NCBI GenBank assembly: GCA_023436885.1
Contig: JAEZHI010000048.1
Span: 1 to 64,000 of the forward strand
Origin: Pseudomonadota bacterium
Lineage (GTDB): Bacteria; Pseudomonadota; Alphaproteobacteria; Rhizobiales; Pleomorphomonadaceae
DNA: 64,000 bases
Reading direction: 5' to 3'
This document shows, piece by piece, positions 34,401 through 42,999 of the stretch (position 1 is its first letter; each line of letters opens with the position of its first letter). The notes beneath the pieces were generated by a model. That model did no database searches, had not been told where the DNA came from, and saw nothing but the letters and a program-made list of their open reading frames with translations. A program made the position numbers and the translations under genes.

Positions 34401-34667
34401 GGTCGACGAGCCGTCATTCGAGCTGGTCGAGGACATGTAGGTCATGCCTTCGACGCCGTTGATCTGCTGCTCGAGCGGCGTCGTCACCGTGTCGGCGACC
34501 ACCTGGGCGCTGGCGCCGGGATAATGGGCGGAGACCACCACCTGCGGCGGCGAGATCTCGGGGAATTGTGCGACCGGCAGCAGCACATAGCAAATGGCGC
34601 CAGCCATCACCATGATGATGGCGATGGCCGACGCGAAGATCGGGCGTCCGGTGAAAAAGCTTACCAT
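31470..34667 (-). CDS. RND multidrug efflux pump (HAE1 family)
   Basis: A 1065-residue inner-membrane proton-driven pump, full length for the AcrB/MexB/CmeB family. It opens with VSFFTGRPIFASAIAIIMVM; the proton relay residues are seen as LAIGLVVDDAIVVVENVERQ (two aspartates, TM4) and IGLAAKNAILIVEFARKRRE (lysine, TM10). The large periplasmic loops and VPISL / RTTVIPAIAIPVSLIGTLVV are as in the family. Its start overlaps the stop of the 65-residue gene at 34661 by 7 bases, indicating coupling. The likely regulator is the divergent TetR at 35137 through the paired operators at 35070-35111. Substrates probably include drugs and detergents. Confidence 0.95.
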   Translation of the reverse strand: MVSFFTGRPIFASAIAIIMVMAGAICYVLLPVAQFPEISPPQVVVSAHYPGASAQVVADTVTTPLEQQINGVEGMTYMSSTSSNDGSSTITVTFNTGYNINTAAVDVQNRVSQASSSLPAIVNQTGVSIRKQNPNFVLIVNLVSPDHSVDQVGLSNYAALQIVDPLKRVPGVGDVQVFGERRYSMRVWLNPDKLANLGLTAVDVQNAISEQNVQVAAGKIGQAPAPTGTAFEMQVNAVGRLSTPEEFGEIVVRADGPSGAVVRLKDVARIELGALQYSSSAFFGKDPTVVLGVFQMPGSNALALQEGVKAKMEELSKRFPTGISYAMHYDTTRFVQAAMDDVLKTLGEALVLVIAVVFIFLQSWRTTVIPAIAIPVSLIGTLVVMELMGFSLNMLSLLGMVLAIGLVVDDAIVVVENVERQIEAGLKPLAATRKAMSEVTGPIIATTAVLMAVFIPVAFIPGVTGQLYNQFALTVAISVGISAFNSLTLSPALSAAFLRHQGATRFPPFRWFNSAFNWMSHTYAASVGLLVKLRYVVLALFVVALGTTYWLWNRIPSTFLPVEDQGYFFVVVQLPDGASLERTDRVAEQVRDILEKTPGVDIVGAISGLNFLTSAAQSNSAVEFAILKPWEERGPEQNASKIVEEVRPKLLGIPDAFALSFDPPSIPGLGATGGFEFQVKDLTGQGSQALNDATQALLAAARQQPELNARQMFSSFGTSTPQFIYDLDRNKAKLLGLNLPDIFNTLQIYLGSLYVNDFNLFGRTFRVTLQADQDARSAATDLTRLYVRNNTGGMVPLSTLGELKPTVGPETVPHYNSNASALINGGPAPGYSSGQAIAAMERVAGEVLPRDFGYEWTGITFQELKAGSAATIVFGLALVFVFLILAAQYESWTMPFVVLLTVPLALLGAMGMINLRGMQIDVYSQIGFVMLIGLAAKNAILIVEFARKRREDGISVIEAAKEAARLRLRPILMTAFAFILGAVPLMFATGAGAASRQSLGTAVVGGMLAATILTLIFTPVFYVVIERIREAMNPAIAHDAEAHHHAHHPVAANQDSEEELAKAAE

Positions 34668-34858
34668 GTGCAGGCCTCGCCTTTCCCGCTGGCTATCATC
34701 CAGCAGGGAACTGTTTCGCTGTTGGCGGTGTTGTTCAGACGGTCGCCGATCCGCCGCAATTGGCGGCCAACCTTTTCAGGTGTGATCCGGTCGGCGCGCA
34801 TGACGGTCAGCACCAGAGGATCGGCAAGGAGCTCGTCCAGCGTGAGTTCTCTCTTCAT
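34661..34858 (-). CDS. Small protein at the head of the RND operon
   Basis: A 65-residue basic/amphipathic protein, MKRELTLDELLADPLVLTVM at its start. No signal peptide or membrane segment is evident. AAGGAGACTTGTC precedes the ATG, and its stop overlaps the pump start by 7 bases, which together make it a credible coupled leader gene. I recall comparable short proteins near rhizobial efflux operons but no function. It could simply serve to couple translation of the pump. Confidence 0.65.
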   Translation of the reverse strand: MKRELTLDELLADPLVLTVMRADRITPEKVGRQLRRIGDRLNNTANSETVPCWMIASGKGEACTW

Positions 34859-35069
34859 GACAAGTCTCCTTCAGATCGAGCGGCCGACGAATTCGGCCGC
34901 GGTGCCCATTGCCGGGCGTCAGATGCTCCAACAGCCGCCGCCCTCTTTCCGATCCGGCGCTGTCTCCTTCGCCAGGCGCCGGGTTTTCCGGGCCGGCACC
35001 CTAGACAAAGGGTGCATAAGGGCGATGCCGCATCCGGGGGGAGCCAGCCTTGACGCATCGAAAAGGGGG

Positions 35070-35111
35070 TGTTACCTGTCAGTAACATCCTGGACGTTAC
35101 AGATCGGTAAC
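35070..35111. promoter_or_regulatory. Two tandem TetR operators
   Basis: GTTAC-N6-GTAAC occurs twice, at 35071-35086 (spacer CTGTCA) and 35096-35111 (spacer AGATCG), centres 25 bases apart. They lie between the divergent TetR gene and the RND operon, so two dimers probably repress both. Confidence 0.78.
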
Positions 35112-35136
35112 ATGGGCGTCAAGGCGCTTCTGAATA

Positions 35137-35754
35137 ATGGCTAATGACGAAATGGTGAGCTGCTGCGTGATGAAGCGGCCTCGTGAGCGGATCATTGAAA
35201 TGGCCCAGCTCCTGTTCCGCAAACACGGCATCCGCGGCGTCGGCGTCGACACCATCGCCGAAGAGGCTGGCACCAACAAGATGACGCTTTACCGGCACTT
35301 CGGCTCGAAGGACGAGCTGATCGCCGAATGCCTGCGCTACACCGCGAGCGGCGCCGACGGATTCTGGGACGATATCGAGAAAAGTTCGACCGATCCGCTG
35401 GATAAGCTGCACGCCTGGGTGCGCGGCGCCGCCACCTACGCCAGCATGGAAGGCGGCGGCTGCGACCTCCTGACGGCCGCCTTCGAACTCCCCGAACCCG
35501 ACCACCCGGCCCGCCAGGTGGTGGAAGCCTTCAAGCGCGAACAGCGCGAAAGGCTGATCGGCCTCTGCCGCGACGCCGGGATTGCCGAGGCCGAAGGCCT
35601 GGCCGACGCGCTGAGCCTGCTGCTCGAGGGCGCAAGGGTGAACCGGCGGTCAGTGGGGCCGAATGGACCGTCGGCGCATTTCGTGACGATCGCGGAAGCG
35701 GTGATCGCGTCGTTCAGCGCGGCGGGGGAGCGGGTGAGAGAGAGGGTGGCGTAG
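35137..35754 (+). CDS. TetR-family transcriptional repressor of the RND operon
   Basis: A regulator of about 205 residues. Its helix-turn-helix is at about residues 30-60 (GVDTIAEEAGTNKMTLYRHF), and the rest is the helical ligand domain. ATGs at 35137, 35152 and 35170 are all possible starts; none has a convincing Shine-Dalgarno, and 35137 is kept as the longest start that does not overlap the operators. Paired palindromes upstream (35070-35111) and the divergent RND operon give its role as local repressor of efflux, released by pump substrates. It converges with the 35788 gene. Confidence 0.88.
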   Translation: MANDEMVSCCVMKRPRERIIEMAQLLFRKHGIRGVGVDTIAEEAGTNKMTLYRHFGSKDELIAECLRYTASGADGFWDDIEKSSTDPLDKLHAWVRGAATYASMEGGGCDLLTAAFELPEPDHPARQVVEAFKREQRERLIGLCRDAGIAEAEGLADALSLLLEGARVNRRSVGPNGPSAHFVTIAEAVIASFSAAGERVRERVA

Positions 35755-35787
35755 GGGGGGCAACGCCCTCCGATTCCTAATCTCCCC

Positions 35788-36531
35788 CTAGTTTCCTTGC
35801 GATACGGAAGACCGCAACTGCTCTCGCCACTTGCTGGCGAGTCCTTCAGCGATCCGGGTGAAGTCCTCCAATCGCTCCAACCTCTCCTCCAACTGACGGC
35901 GCGCCCCCTCATCAGTGTCTGCCTCTTCTTCGAGATCAGCCGGTGATGAAATGAAGCGGATTACGATTTCCGATACGCCGTTGCTAGCTCCGGCTGCTTC
36001 TGCCAGTTTGACCCACTCTTTCGATTTGTCAGCAGCGGCGCGAGCAGCTTGGCCAAGACAGTATCCAATCAAAACTTTCGCCGAATAATCGAGGCCGTCG
36101 ACCGCTTTCAACCAAGTCTCAGCCTCGGACTCTTCCGCTTTGCTACCCAACGGCACCCGAGCGGAACGCAAGTAGCGAGGAATGTCATTGTCCGGATCTA
36201 GGCTTTCGATGACGCGAAGGATAGGTTCCAGCTCTTCAAATGGACGCTTGCCGTTCGGAAGTTCGGCGCGATGATTCCAAAGCGCCAGGATAGCGTCGAA
36301 GCAAATCCTCTCAGCAAATCGCTTCTCTTCGCCAGTTGCATTCTCAGCCTTGGTGATGAGCTCAGCGACGTAGTGAGCCATCCAGCGTCCTAAAGTGTCC
36401 ACCGAATCCTCTGGCCCAAGCTCTTCCACGAGGCGGCGACCTAACGCAATGATGGGATCAGATCGTAACGAGTTGTCCGTCTGATCCGAGAAGGTACACT
36501 CTGGCCCTTGTTGGCACATCTTCTTTATCAT
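35788..36531 (-). CDS. Accessory protein overlapping the 3' end of the STAND NTPase gene
   Basis: A helical, acidic protein of about 247 residues with no signal or membrane segment and no recognised family. Its conserved-looking core is DPIIALGRRLVEELGPEDSV, DTLGRWMAHYVAELITKAEN, ICFDAILALWNHRAELPNGK, and LEEEADTDEGARRQLEERLE near the end. The frame opens at a TTG (36576), but ATGs at 36531 and 36519 are more likely; even so it overlaps the NTPase gene by 60 to 75 bases in another frame. Such a long overlap implies tight coupling. It is probably a partner of the NTPase rather than an unrelated gene. Composition is lower in GC, like the NTPase. Confidence 0.7.
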   Translation of the reverse strand: MIKKMCQQGPECTFSDQTDNSLRSDPIIALGRRLVEELGPEDSVDTLGRWMAHYVAELITKAENATGEEKRFAERICFDAILALWNHRAELPNGKRPFEELEPILRVIESLDPDNDIPRYLRSARVPLGSKAEESEAETWLKAVDGLDYSAKVLIGYCLGQAARAAADKSKEWVKLAEAAGASNGVSEIVIRFISSPADLEEEADTDEGARRQLEERLERLEDFTRIAEGLASKWREQLRSSVSQGN

Positions 36532-39500
36532 TTTCTGCACTGCTTTCGTACGAGCGGTGTCGTCGCTGGCGTCCAATCTGAACCTTGATAATCAGCTTGC
36601 GGTTGAGCTTGGTCAGCATCTCGGTGAGAAAGTCCGGCGAAGCTTGGAGCCGGCAGCCATGTTCTGGATTATTGCTATCATGGTGCTTGGCTTCATCATA
36701 ATGGCCCCATACCTGTGAGGCCATGACTATGGCCTCAGCATCGGTTCGCCAAATTCTATTATCCGGGTCGGTCTGAAGTCGCATAAGGTCGATAATTTCT
36801 CGGGTCGGCGTTGGTGGCGGAAAGCCGATACCTCCGGCCCAGCGGTCTTGACCGTCTATCCCCTGTTCGCGACTATAGTCGACGATCCAGCCCTTGAGCA
36901 AAAAGCCTCGTTGATCGATTTCCGTGTGACTCCCTGCACTTGGGATCGCGTAGTGATGAGTGTTATTTGCAGTGCCAAGTGCACGAAGCAGCGCGAGCGA
37001 GTTATCGGGCGACACGAGAGCACTGCTTATTCGGACGTACTGTTGGCGTTCGGAATTTGCTTCAGCCCAATCTCCCCAGACGTTCAGTTGGCCTCTTGAA
37101 CGCAGTGCCTCGTCGAAGTCACCCCTTGTGATGGTACGTCGCTGGTTGCCGTCTCTCTCTCTGTCCTGCCAAGCCGACCGTTGTAGCGGTGCCGGATCGC
37201 GCCGGTCCCAAAGCCAACGTCCGTCCTTTCGTGAAAGGTCGTGACGTTGGAGCCAGTCCGCAAATTCATCTTCCGCGTCATATTCGGAGTCGCGATGCGT
37301 GGGCGTGCTTTGCAGAAGCTTGCCCGCCACAATCATCATCGCGTGGTACGCATGATAGAAATTAAGGTTGTCGGCGCGCGGATACGAGTCTTTGGAATAA
37401 ATGTGACCCTCTCGGTAGAGGTTCCGCCGACCTCGCTCATCTTCGTCCCACCGGCCCCTCGCGGTGAAGCCAAAGTCGGATCGGATCACCTTTAGTGCTT
37501 CCGTCTCAATCTCGCTCTCCGACAAGGCAAAAACCCGGCCAAGAGGCTCGTACCAATAGGGGCCGAAATCAAAGCCAAAGAAGAAGCTGTCATCGTCGCC
37601 GGTAGCTGAGTCATTCAACAGCTTTCGGTGACCGCGGTCGTAGAACTTGGACTCCATGACGGGGAGAGGGGATATGTTGACCGCGCTGAGGCGCTCCATG
37701 AGATTGTCCTCGTGCGGCAAAACCTGGCTTGCCACGAGCGCAAGTCCCGCGCGGGCAGCGAACTGTCGGATCAGGACGTGATGCTGGTCCTTTAGTGCCC
37801 AGTCACAAATTTGTCCCACCCATGGCGTGAGCACCGCAGGATGTTCCGTTGCGGAACGCGCGATACCAATCAGGAACCATTGTAGTGCATGTAGCTGATA
37901 GAACGGCAGTCTAGCATCGACAAATGGACCGCCTTTCCTCTCGGCTGCGAGTTGCATGAGGGGGGCGAGCAAGTCGCGCCGCTCCAAAGCAACCACTCCT
38001 AGAACGGCGTGTGCACCCTCCCATCGCAAGACACTTTCTGGAGCTGCCAATGAAGCCCAGATGTAGCCTGCAAGCGAAACCCTGATATCGGAGGGCGGCA
38101 GTAGATTGTTCGACCATGGGCCATCCCCGTCCTCGTCCGTCAGGACGGAGTTGAAGAGACCGAGGCCGAACTTGAGGGCTTCGAGCGCCTCGTCTTCAGA
38201 GAGCTTAGTGGCGAGCAGGCCAACCAGGGAAAAGAGCTGGTCGGAGTCCGCGGGGTCGGGCGTTTCGCCGACCGCGTCGAGCACCACGCCGATAAGATTA
38301 CCTTCGCTTATCCCCGCCGCCTCACAGGCCAGCTTGAAGGGTAACACTTCGTGATGCCGATTCTTTCTAATGCTCATGCAGTAACGGCGACAAAACACGT
38401 TCAATGCGGTTTCTATCGCTCGCCTAATCGCGGGCCGCCTCTTCCAAGCGTCGGGCACTTGCTCCAAAAATGCTCGAAAATCGTAAGGTTCAAACTCAGG
38501 TATGTCGCCAACTGCTTCGATAAAGGCCGGTTCAGATCCAACCGGCAGCCGACGAATTCCTTCGATGAAGAACTGCTTATGATAGAAAGGGGGGGCAGTA
38601 TTTTTAAACCCCGTATAGGCTCGATGCAAGCCTTCAGCCGTGCTCAGGTCGCAATCGGCGAATACATTGTCCCAGTTTCGCTCGGATTTGGACCTCGTTT
38701 CGGAAGAAAAATCAATGTTCTGGCGCCCTGAGTTCTCTTTAGGCTCGTTCTCCTCAAAGGCGATGACCTCATCGAGCTCTGCGATTGTAACGCCATGCTT
38801 CGACGCAATCTTCCTGAATTTCGAAAAGTCTCCCCCCTCCAGCCGCATGTAGCGATACATATGGGCCGCTGCGGCCTCCTTTTGGCTGCCTCCTGCCAAT
38901 ACGCAGTCGAGCAACTGGCTGTATGACCACTTTGCTCGAAAGGCGATCAGGGGTAGCGCGTCCCACGGATCTAGTAGGCCGCGCTCGATTAATCTCTGAG
39001 TTGCTATCGGAAGTATTCGTTCGTGCCAGCCGAAACCACGATCTCGCCATCGGCTCAGGATGGCCAATGCGGATGATGGGCATAAGTCACAGAGAGCCTC
39101 GACTGTTGCGTGCCAATCAAAGTGTTTGTCGCGGTCGACATAGTCGTAAGTCAGCTCTGCGCATCGCGCAAAATGATAGGCCACTTCGGGTAGGGGGCGA
39201 TCGAGACTGGATGCACGGCCAGCCAAGTCCAGAATGGCATTCCAACGCGAGAGGTTTTCATCCCCAATCTTGCTCACCACCTCAACGGCCTCGTTGAAGT
39301 ACGCTTTAGCGTCTAGCCTGCTAACTGCAAGAATTGCGCGAGCAGCATCGATGTATCCATTGGACTTATTCTCTGCATCAGATCGCTCATCTTTGGAGCG
39401 GTTGAATGCCTCGTCTGCAAATTCAAGGGCCGCTGCCTTCGTTGCATCTTTCTGGCCACACAATCGCGCGAGTGCAGTCAGGGTGCGTGTGAAGAGCGGC

Positions 39501-42500
39501 CACTTCAGACCGTCTTTCCAGCGCGAAAAGTCGGCCAACCTTTCCGCATCCGCCGCGTCGAGCTTATGGAGGATATCAAGCCATAGCAGGGCTATCTCGT
39601 TGGATGTGTGGGGGTTTTCACGATAATAATCCCTAGCTGCTTTGATGGACGCTTGGCGCGCACGTTCCAGCTCGTCAGCGATCGATCTGGTTGCCACACG
39701 GCCAAGAAGCGTTGCCGCCCACAACTGATGCCACGGAAGGAGCGCGCCAATGTCTGCCTTGAATTCTATAAGGTCGCCCGAAGTGTAATTTTTGTTCTTC
39801 TCGTCGATTTCGGCCCTAAGATCTGCATGCGCCAAGTCACGGAGTTCCAAGACCTGCCCCTGCAGGGCCGCGCACAAACAATAGGCACGCAGTACCGGAA
39901 AGCGCGATTTCGTGAACTCTGATGATAGTGCCCGCGGCGGTTCGTCCGGAAGGTATCTTAAAAGTATAGCCGCCGCGTCATCAGGAGCCCAGCCCCCTTT
40001 CTGCAGCGCTGCCTCCACGAGCGCGGTGACAGCGATCAGCGCGGAGTCTCGGTCGTTCCAAGAGTCGCCGTCTCTCAGTTTTACGCGCGGTCTTGATATG
40101 AGGCGCATCGCGCGGCTCGTTACTTCAGCAGGAAGGGTTCGCTGAACCTCGCGAAGTTCAACAGTGACCGCGAGCACAAGACAAAGATTGTTCCCAGCCG
40201 CGCGGGCAAACTCTTCCACGTCTTGAAAGCGACCATGGTCGATCAACCGCCTCGCCACGGCCCGACCGACCCGGAACGAAACCTCCCGCGGGCGCCAGCC
40301 GATCAGGCTGCGAGCACCCTCGGCGGGACCGTGGATGTTGATATGGGCAAGTGTCAACTCGACAATATCTTCGTCCGATATCTCCTCGTCCTTGCGTTCC
40401 TCCGGCGGCAAGCGGCTCCAGTTCTCCAGCCAATCATCGGCGATGCGCAGGCGGCTGCGTGCATCACCGGCGAGTTCCGAGTAACCCGACAGCAAGGCGG
40501 CTTCATACGCGTGATGGGAACCGAGCCAGCCCGATCCAAATATTCGCCTGGATACGATCTCCTGAGCGAGATTGGTTTCCAGAAAGGTTGCTGCGAGATC
40601 GGTGTTGGCTTGGAGGATCTTCCGTTGCCTGTCGTCGCCCGCCATCTCTCCGCCTGCCCTAAGCGCCAGCTTGGCGGAATCGAGATAACGCTTTGACCGC
40701 AGCGCGGCCTTCAAAGCAAATTGCAAGCGTTGAAGTTCAACATCCCGCTTTTCTATCTGGTTCGTCTCCGGCAGCGCCGCCGAGTTCAGCGCCAATTCCA
40801 CAAGTTCCGAAAACTTTCCGGCCTCCAGCATCAACTGCGGCAAGACCGACGCCACATATACGCTTTTGGTGGCAAGAGGCGTTAAGCTCGAAATAAACTC
40901 GGCTATCTCGTTGGCAGACGGTTTAAATTTCTCTCGAAACCACGTTTCAGCAGGTTCATCGAAGAACTGAATACTGTCACCGGCCACGAGAAGGGGACGC
41001 CCAAGGTCGATTGCGAAGCTTCTGATTGCGGCGTCGTCGACGCCGGACATCTTCGACAAAATCGAGATTGGAATGAGCGGTCGTAGCGCAGCCAGCCCTG
41101 CACAGATCTTATCTACTTGGTCTTTTTCAACGGAACCTATGTTGTCCTTCAGCTTTGCAATGGCGCTGTCCAACAAACTGCCGATCGTATCCTCAACAGT
41201 CGTTGGGTTGGGTCCAAGCAGCCGTAGCGTCTCGGGAAGTTTAGCGTTGTTTGAAAGCGCTAGGGCCTGAACGCGTGGGTTCTGAGAACTTAGGCGATGA
41301 AATTCGTTGACGTCGTGTTCGCTCGCATTCGGAAACTGCTGCCTAAGAAAAGTGGCTGTCTCTTCGCGACTAAACGGCCTGAGTTCAAGCCGTATCGCGT
41401 TGACCGGGGGGGCAAGGTGGTTCTGACGGTGGGAGCGGCAGAGGAAGACCAGGCGCACATTTTCTGGCATCTGCTCTCGAATGAGGTCCAGAACAAACGA
41501 CCTTACCTCTCCAACCTCCTCTGCCGCCATCTGCGCATTGTCGGCCGCATCCACCACTATGCACAGAAGTGCATCAGGGTTGGCGAGGCGCACCAGCGTG
41601 GCAGCCTGACTGATCCGATGTAGGAACGCACGCATGTAGTCCGATGGGGCGGCACGCGAAGTCGGAATTAGCAGGTGACAAAGCCCTCTGCTCGCAAGTT
41701 CGTTCGCGATTTGTACGAGCGCATCTCTATGCCTATGGCGATAATTAGATGGGTTCCGGTGTAGACCGTTCCCGTAACAGTCATACAAGACAAACGGCGA
41801 CCCGTCGGGAAGGCCGCGAGCAATGCGTGTGGCGAATACCGTTTTGCCGACGCCACCAGAGGCGTGGATGACAATGGGGGCGGTTGCCTTGATGATCTCG
41901 CCTAGAAGCAGGGCTTCCTGGGCACGGGGCACAGCCTCATCCAAATCCTCGATTAGGCACGGAGCTGGGAAGAGCAGTGACTCGTCGGTATTAAGGGCTC
42001 GCTCAACGTCCTTCTTCGTGATCGTCGGGTTTTGTTCTCCTTCGGACAAGGCTCGGCGTTTCACCAGCTCGTTCAGCTGCAACGGCCCGTCAGCATCGGC
42101 GTCCGCGAGGTACCCACGCACCTCCTGAAAAAGGATGTTTCGTTGTTCCCAAAAATCATCTTGCCGCCCCTCGAAGCGCAGCAGCTTGGAAAACTCCGCG
42201 AGCTCGTCTCCCTTTAGGCCTGTGAATCTTTGAAGCTTCTTCAGTTCGCCCGGATGACGGGGTGGTGCCCCGACAGCGACATCAGCGACGGCGTTGGTAA
42301 AGTCTGTACCGACAGGGCGGTTTGTCACGAACCAAAACTCGAGCTTTGATGCGAGTGTGTCGGTTGTGAAGGTTTGCAGCAGTTTCTTATAACGCCCGGC
42401 GAAGCCTTTAATGGTTTTTTCCAGGCCGCTTGCGGTCCAGGGCTCGGTCGCGTGATGCGTTGAGTGCTTGAGCTGCATATAGCGGATGAGGCGAGCGGTT

Positions 42501-42718
42501 TTCAGCTCCTCGCTGCCAAAGTACTCGGCGATATCGATTACCTCCTCGCCTGCGATCGTGGAAGGCTTATCGGCGCACTCCTGCCGTGAGGGCCCTTCAA
42601 TGCTAATGGCGATCAGGTCGGTGTGTGCTGAAAGGAGCTGCAAGCAGCGGCGAGCTGCCCACAGGTAGTGGAATTGATCACCATCTCGGCTGGCGCGGAC
42701 TAGGTTAATCTTGGACAT
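36458..42718 (-). CDS. Giant nuclease-STAND NTPase, Avs-like antiphage protein
   Basis: A 2086-residue cytoplasmic protein. Residues 1-120 look like a Cap4/DUF4297-type PD-(D/E)XK DNA nuclease: RDGDQFHYLWAARRCLQLL (11-29), IAISIEG with Glu41, EEVIDIAEYFG and the QxK motif in RYMQLKHS (Gln82, Lys84). Residues about 270-560 are a STAND/NACHT-like P-loop NTPase: Walker A ASGGVGKT (286-293), Walker B LLCIVVDAAD (384-393) and a sensor-like VFLCRSHR (424-431). The remaining about 1500 residues are helical, as expected for a repeat-rich ligand sensor. This order matches Avs proteins, where recognition of a phage protein triggers oligomerisation and DNA cleavage. Assignment to an Avs type is not possible by eye. 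Lower GC than neighbours. Confidence 0.85.
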   Translation of the reverse strand: MSKINLVRASRDGDQFHYLWAARRCLQLLSAHTDLIAISIEGPSRQECADKPSTIAGEEVIDIAEYFGSEELKTARLIRYMQLKHSTHHATEPWTASGLEKTIKGFAGRYKKLLQTFTTDTLASKLEFWFVTNRPVGTDFTNAVADVAVGAPPRHPGELKKLQRFTGLKGDELAEFSKLLRFEGRQDDFWEQRNILFQEVRGYLADADADGPLQLNELVKRRALSEGEQNPTITKKDVERALNTDESLLFPAPCLIEDLDEAVPRAQEALLLGEIIKATAPIVIHASGGVGKTVFATRIARGLPDGSPFVLYDCYGNGLHRNPSNYRHRHRDALVQIANELASRGLCHLLIPTSRAAPSDYMRAFLHRISQAATLVRLANPDALLCIVVDAADNAQMAAEEVGEVRSFVLDLIREQMPENVRLVFLCRSHRQNHLAPPVNAIRLELRPFSREETATFLRQQFPNASEHDVNEFHRLSSQNPRVQALALSNNAKLPETLRLLGPNPTTVEDTIGSLLDSAIAKLKDNIGSVEKDQVDKICAGLAALRPLIPISILSKMSGVDDAAIRSFAIDLGRPLLVAGDSIQFFDEPAETWFREKFKPSANEIAEFISSLTPLATKSVYVASVLPQLMLEAGKFSELVELALNSAALPETNQIEKRDVELQRLQFALKAALRSKRYLDSAKLALRAGGEMAGDDRQRKILQANTDLAATFLETNLAQEIVSRRIFGSGWLGSHHAYEAALLSGYSELAGDARSRLRIADDWLENWSRLPPEERKDEEISDEDIVELTLAHINIHGPAEGARSLIGWRPREVSFRVGRAVARRLIDHGRFQDVEEFARAAGNNLCLVLAVTVELREVQRTLPAEVTSRAMRLISRPRVKLRDGDSWNDRDSALIAVTALVEAALQKGGWAPDDAAAILLRYLPDEPPRALSSEFTKSRFPVLRAYCLCAALQGQVLELRDLAHADLRAEIDEKNKNYTSGDLIEFKADIGALLPWHQLWAATLLGRVATRSIADELERARQASIKAARDYYRENPHTSNEIALLWLDILHKLDAADAERLADFSRWKDGLKWPLFTRTLTALARLCGQKDATKAAALEFADEAFNRSKDERSDAENKSNGYIDAARAILAVSRLDAKAYFNEAVEVVSKIGDENLSRWNAILDLAGRASSLDRPLPEVAYHFARCAELTYDYVDRDKHFDWHATVEALCDLCPSSALAILSRWRDRGFGWHERILPIATQRLIERGLLDPWDALPLIAFRAKWSYSQLLDCVLAGGSQKEAAAAHMYRYMRLEGGDFSKFRKIASKHGVTIAELDEVIAFEENEPKENSGRQNIDFSSETRSKSERNWDNVFADCDLSTAEGLHRAYTGFKNTAPPFYHKQFFIEGIRRLPVGSEPAFIEAVGDIPEFEPYDFRAFLEQVPDAWKRRPAIRRAIETALNVFCRRYCMSIRKNRHHEVLPFKLACEAAGISEGNLIGVVLDAVGETPDPADSDQLFSLVGLLATKLSEDEALEALKFGLGLFNSVLTDEDGDGPWSNNLLPPSDIRVSLAGYIWASLAAPESVLRWEGAHAVLGVVALERRDLLAPLMQLAAERKGGPFVDARLPFYQLHALQWFLIGIARSATEHPAVLTPWVGQICDWALKDQHHVLIRQFAARAGLALVASQVLPHEDNLMERLSAVNISPLPVMESKFYDRGHRKLLNDSATGDDDSFFFGFDFGPYWYEPLGRVFALSESEIETEALKVIRSDFGFTARGRWDEDERGRRNLYREGHIYSKDSYPRADNLNFYHAYHAMMIVAGKLLQSTPTHRDSEYDAEDEFADWLQRHDLSRKDGRWLWDRRDPAPLQRSAWQDRERDGNQRRTITRGDFDEALRSRGQLNVWGDWAEANSERQQYVRISSALVSPDNSLALLRALGTANNTHHYAIPSAGSHTEIDQRGFLLKGWIVDYSREQGIDGQDRWAGGIGFPPPTPTREIIDLMRLQTDPDNRIWRTDAEAIVMASQVWGHYDEAKHHDSNNPEHGCRLQASPDFLTEMLTKLNRKLIIKVQIGRQRRHRSYESSAENDKEDVPTRARVYLLGSDGQLVTI

Positions 42719-42999
42719 CGGACATGCATAGGAATCAAATACTAGCTAATGAACCGTGCCAGTTTTATAGCCGGAATGACAGGGAGTTAAGCTGCGGGAG
42801 TCGTGCGCTGCACAAGTAGGTGTTACCACTTTCGATTAGACCATTCACGCCTCGGGCGTGCTGATGCGCAGTTTGCTTGTAGCGTTTGCTTTCCCATTGG
42901 CAACTTGTTCGGACTGGGAGTCCACGCGGGCATCCTGTACGTGGTACCTCAACGAGGCTTTCCTGGCAGCGTCGGCAAATCGTAAGCTTGGGGGAGCTT
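42719..42999. other. Promoter region between the NTPase and the RES gene
   Basis: About 280 relatively AT-rich bases. I looked for the Xre/DUF2384 antitoxin normally found before a RES toxin and found no intact frame. A short out-of-frame stretch (NRKLGG, about 42976-42993) distantly resembles the end of DUF2384 antitoxins and could be a remnant, but this is weak. Confidence 0.45.
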
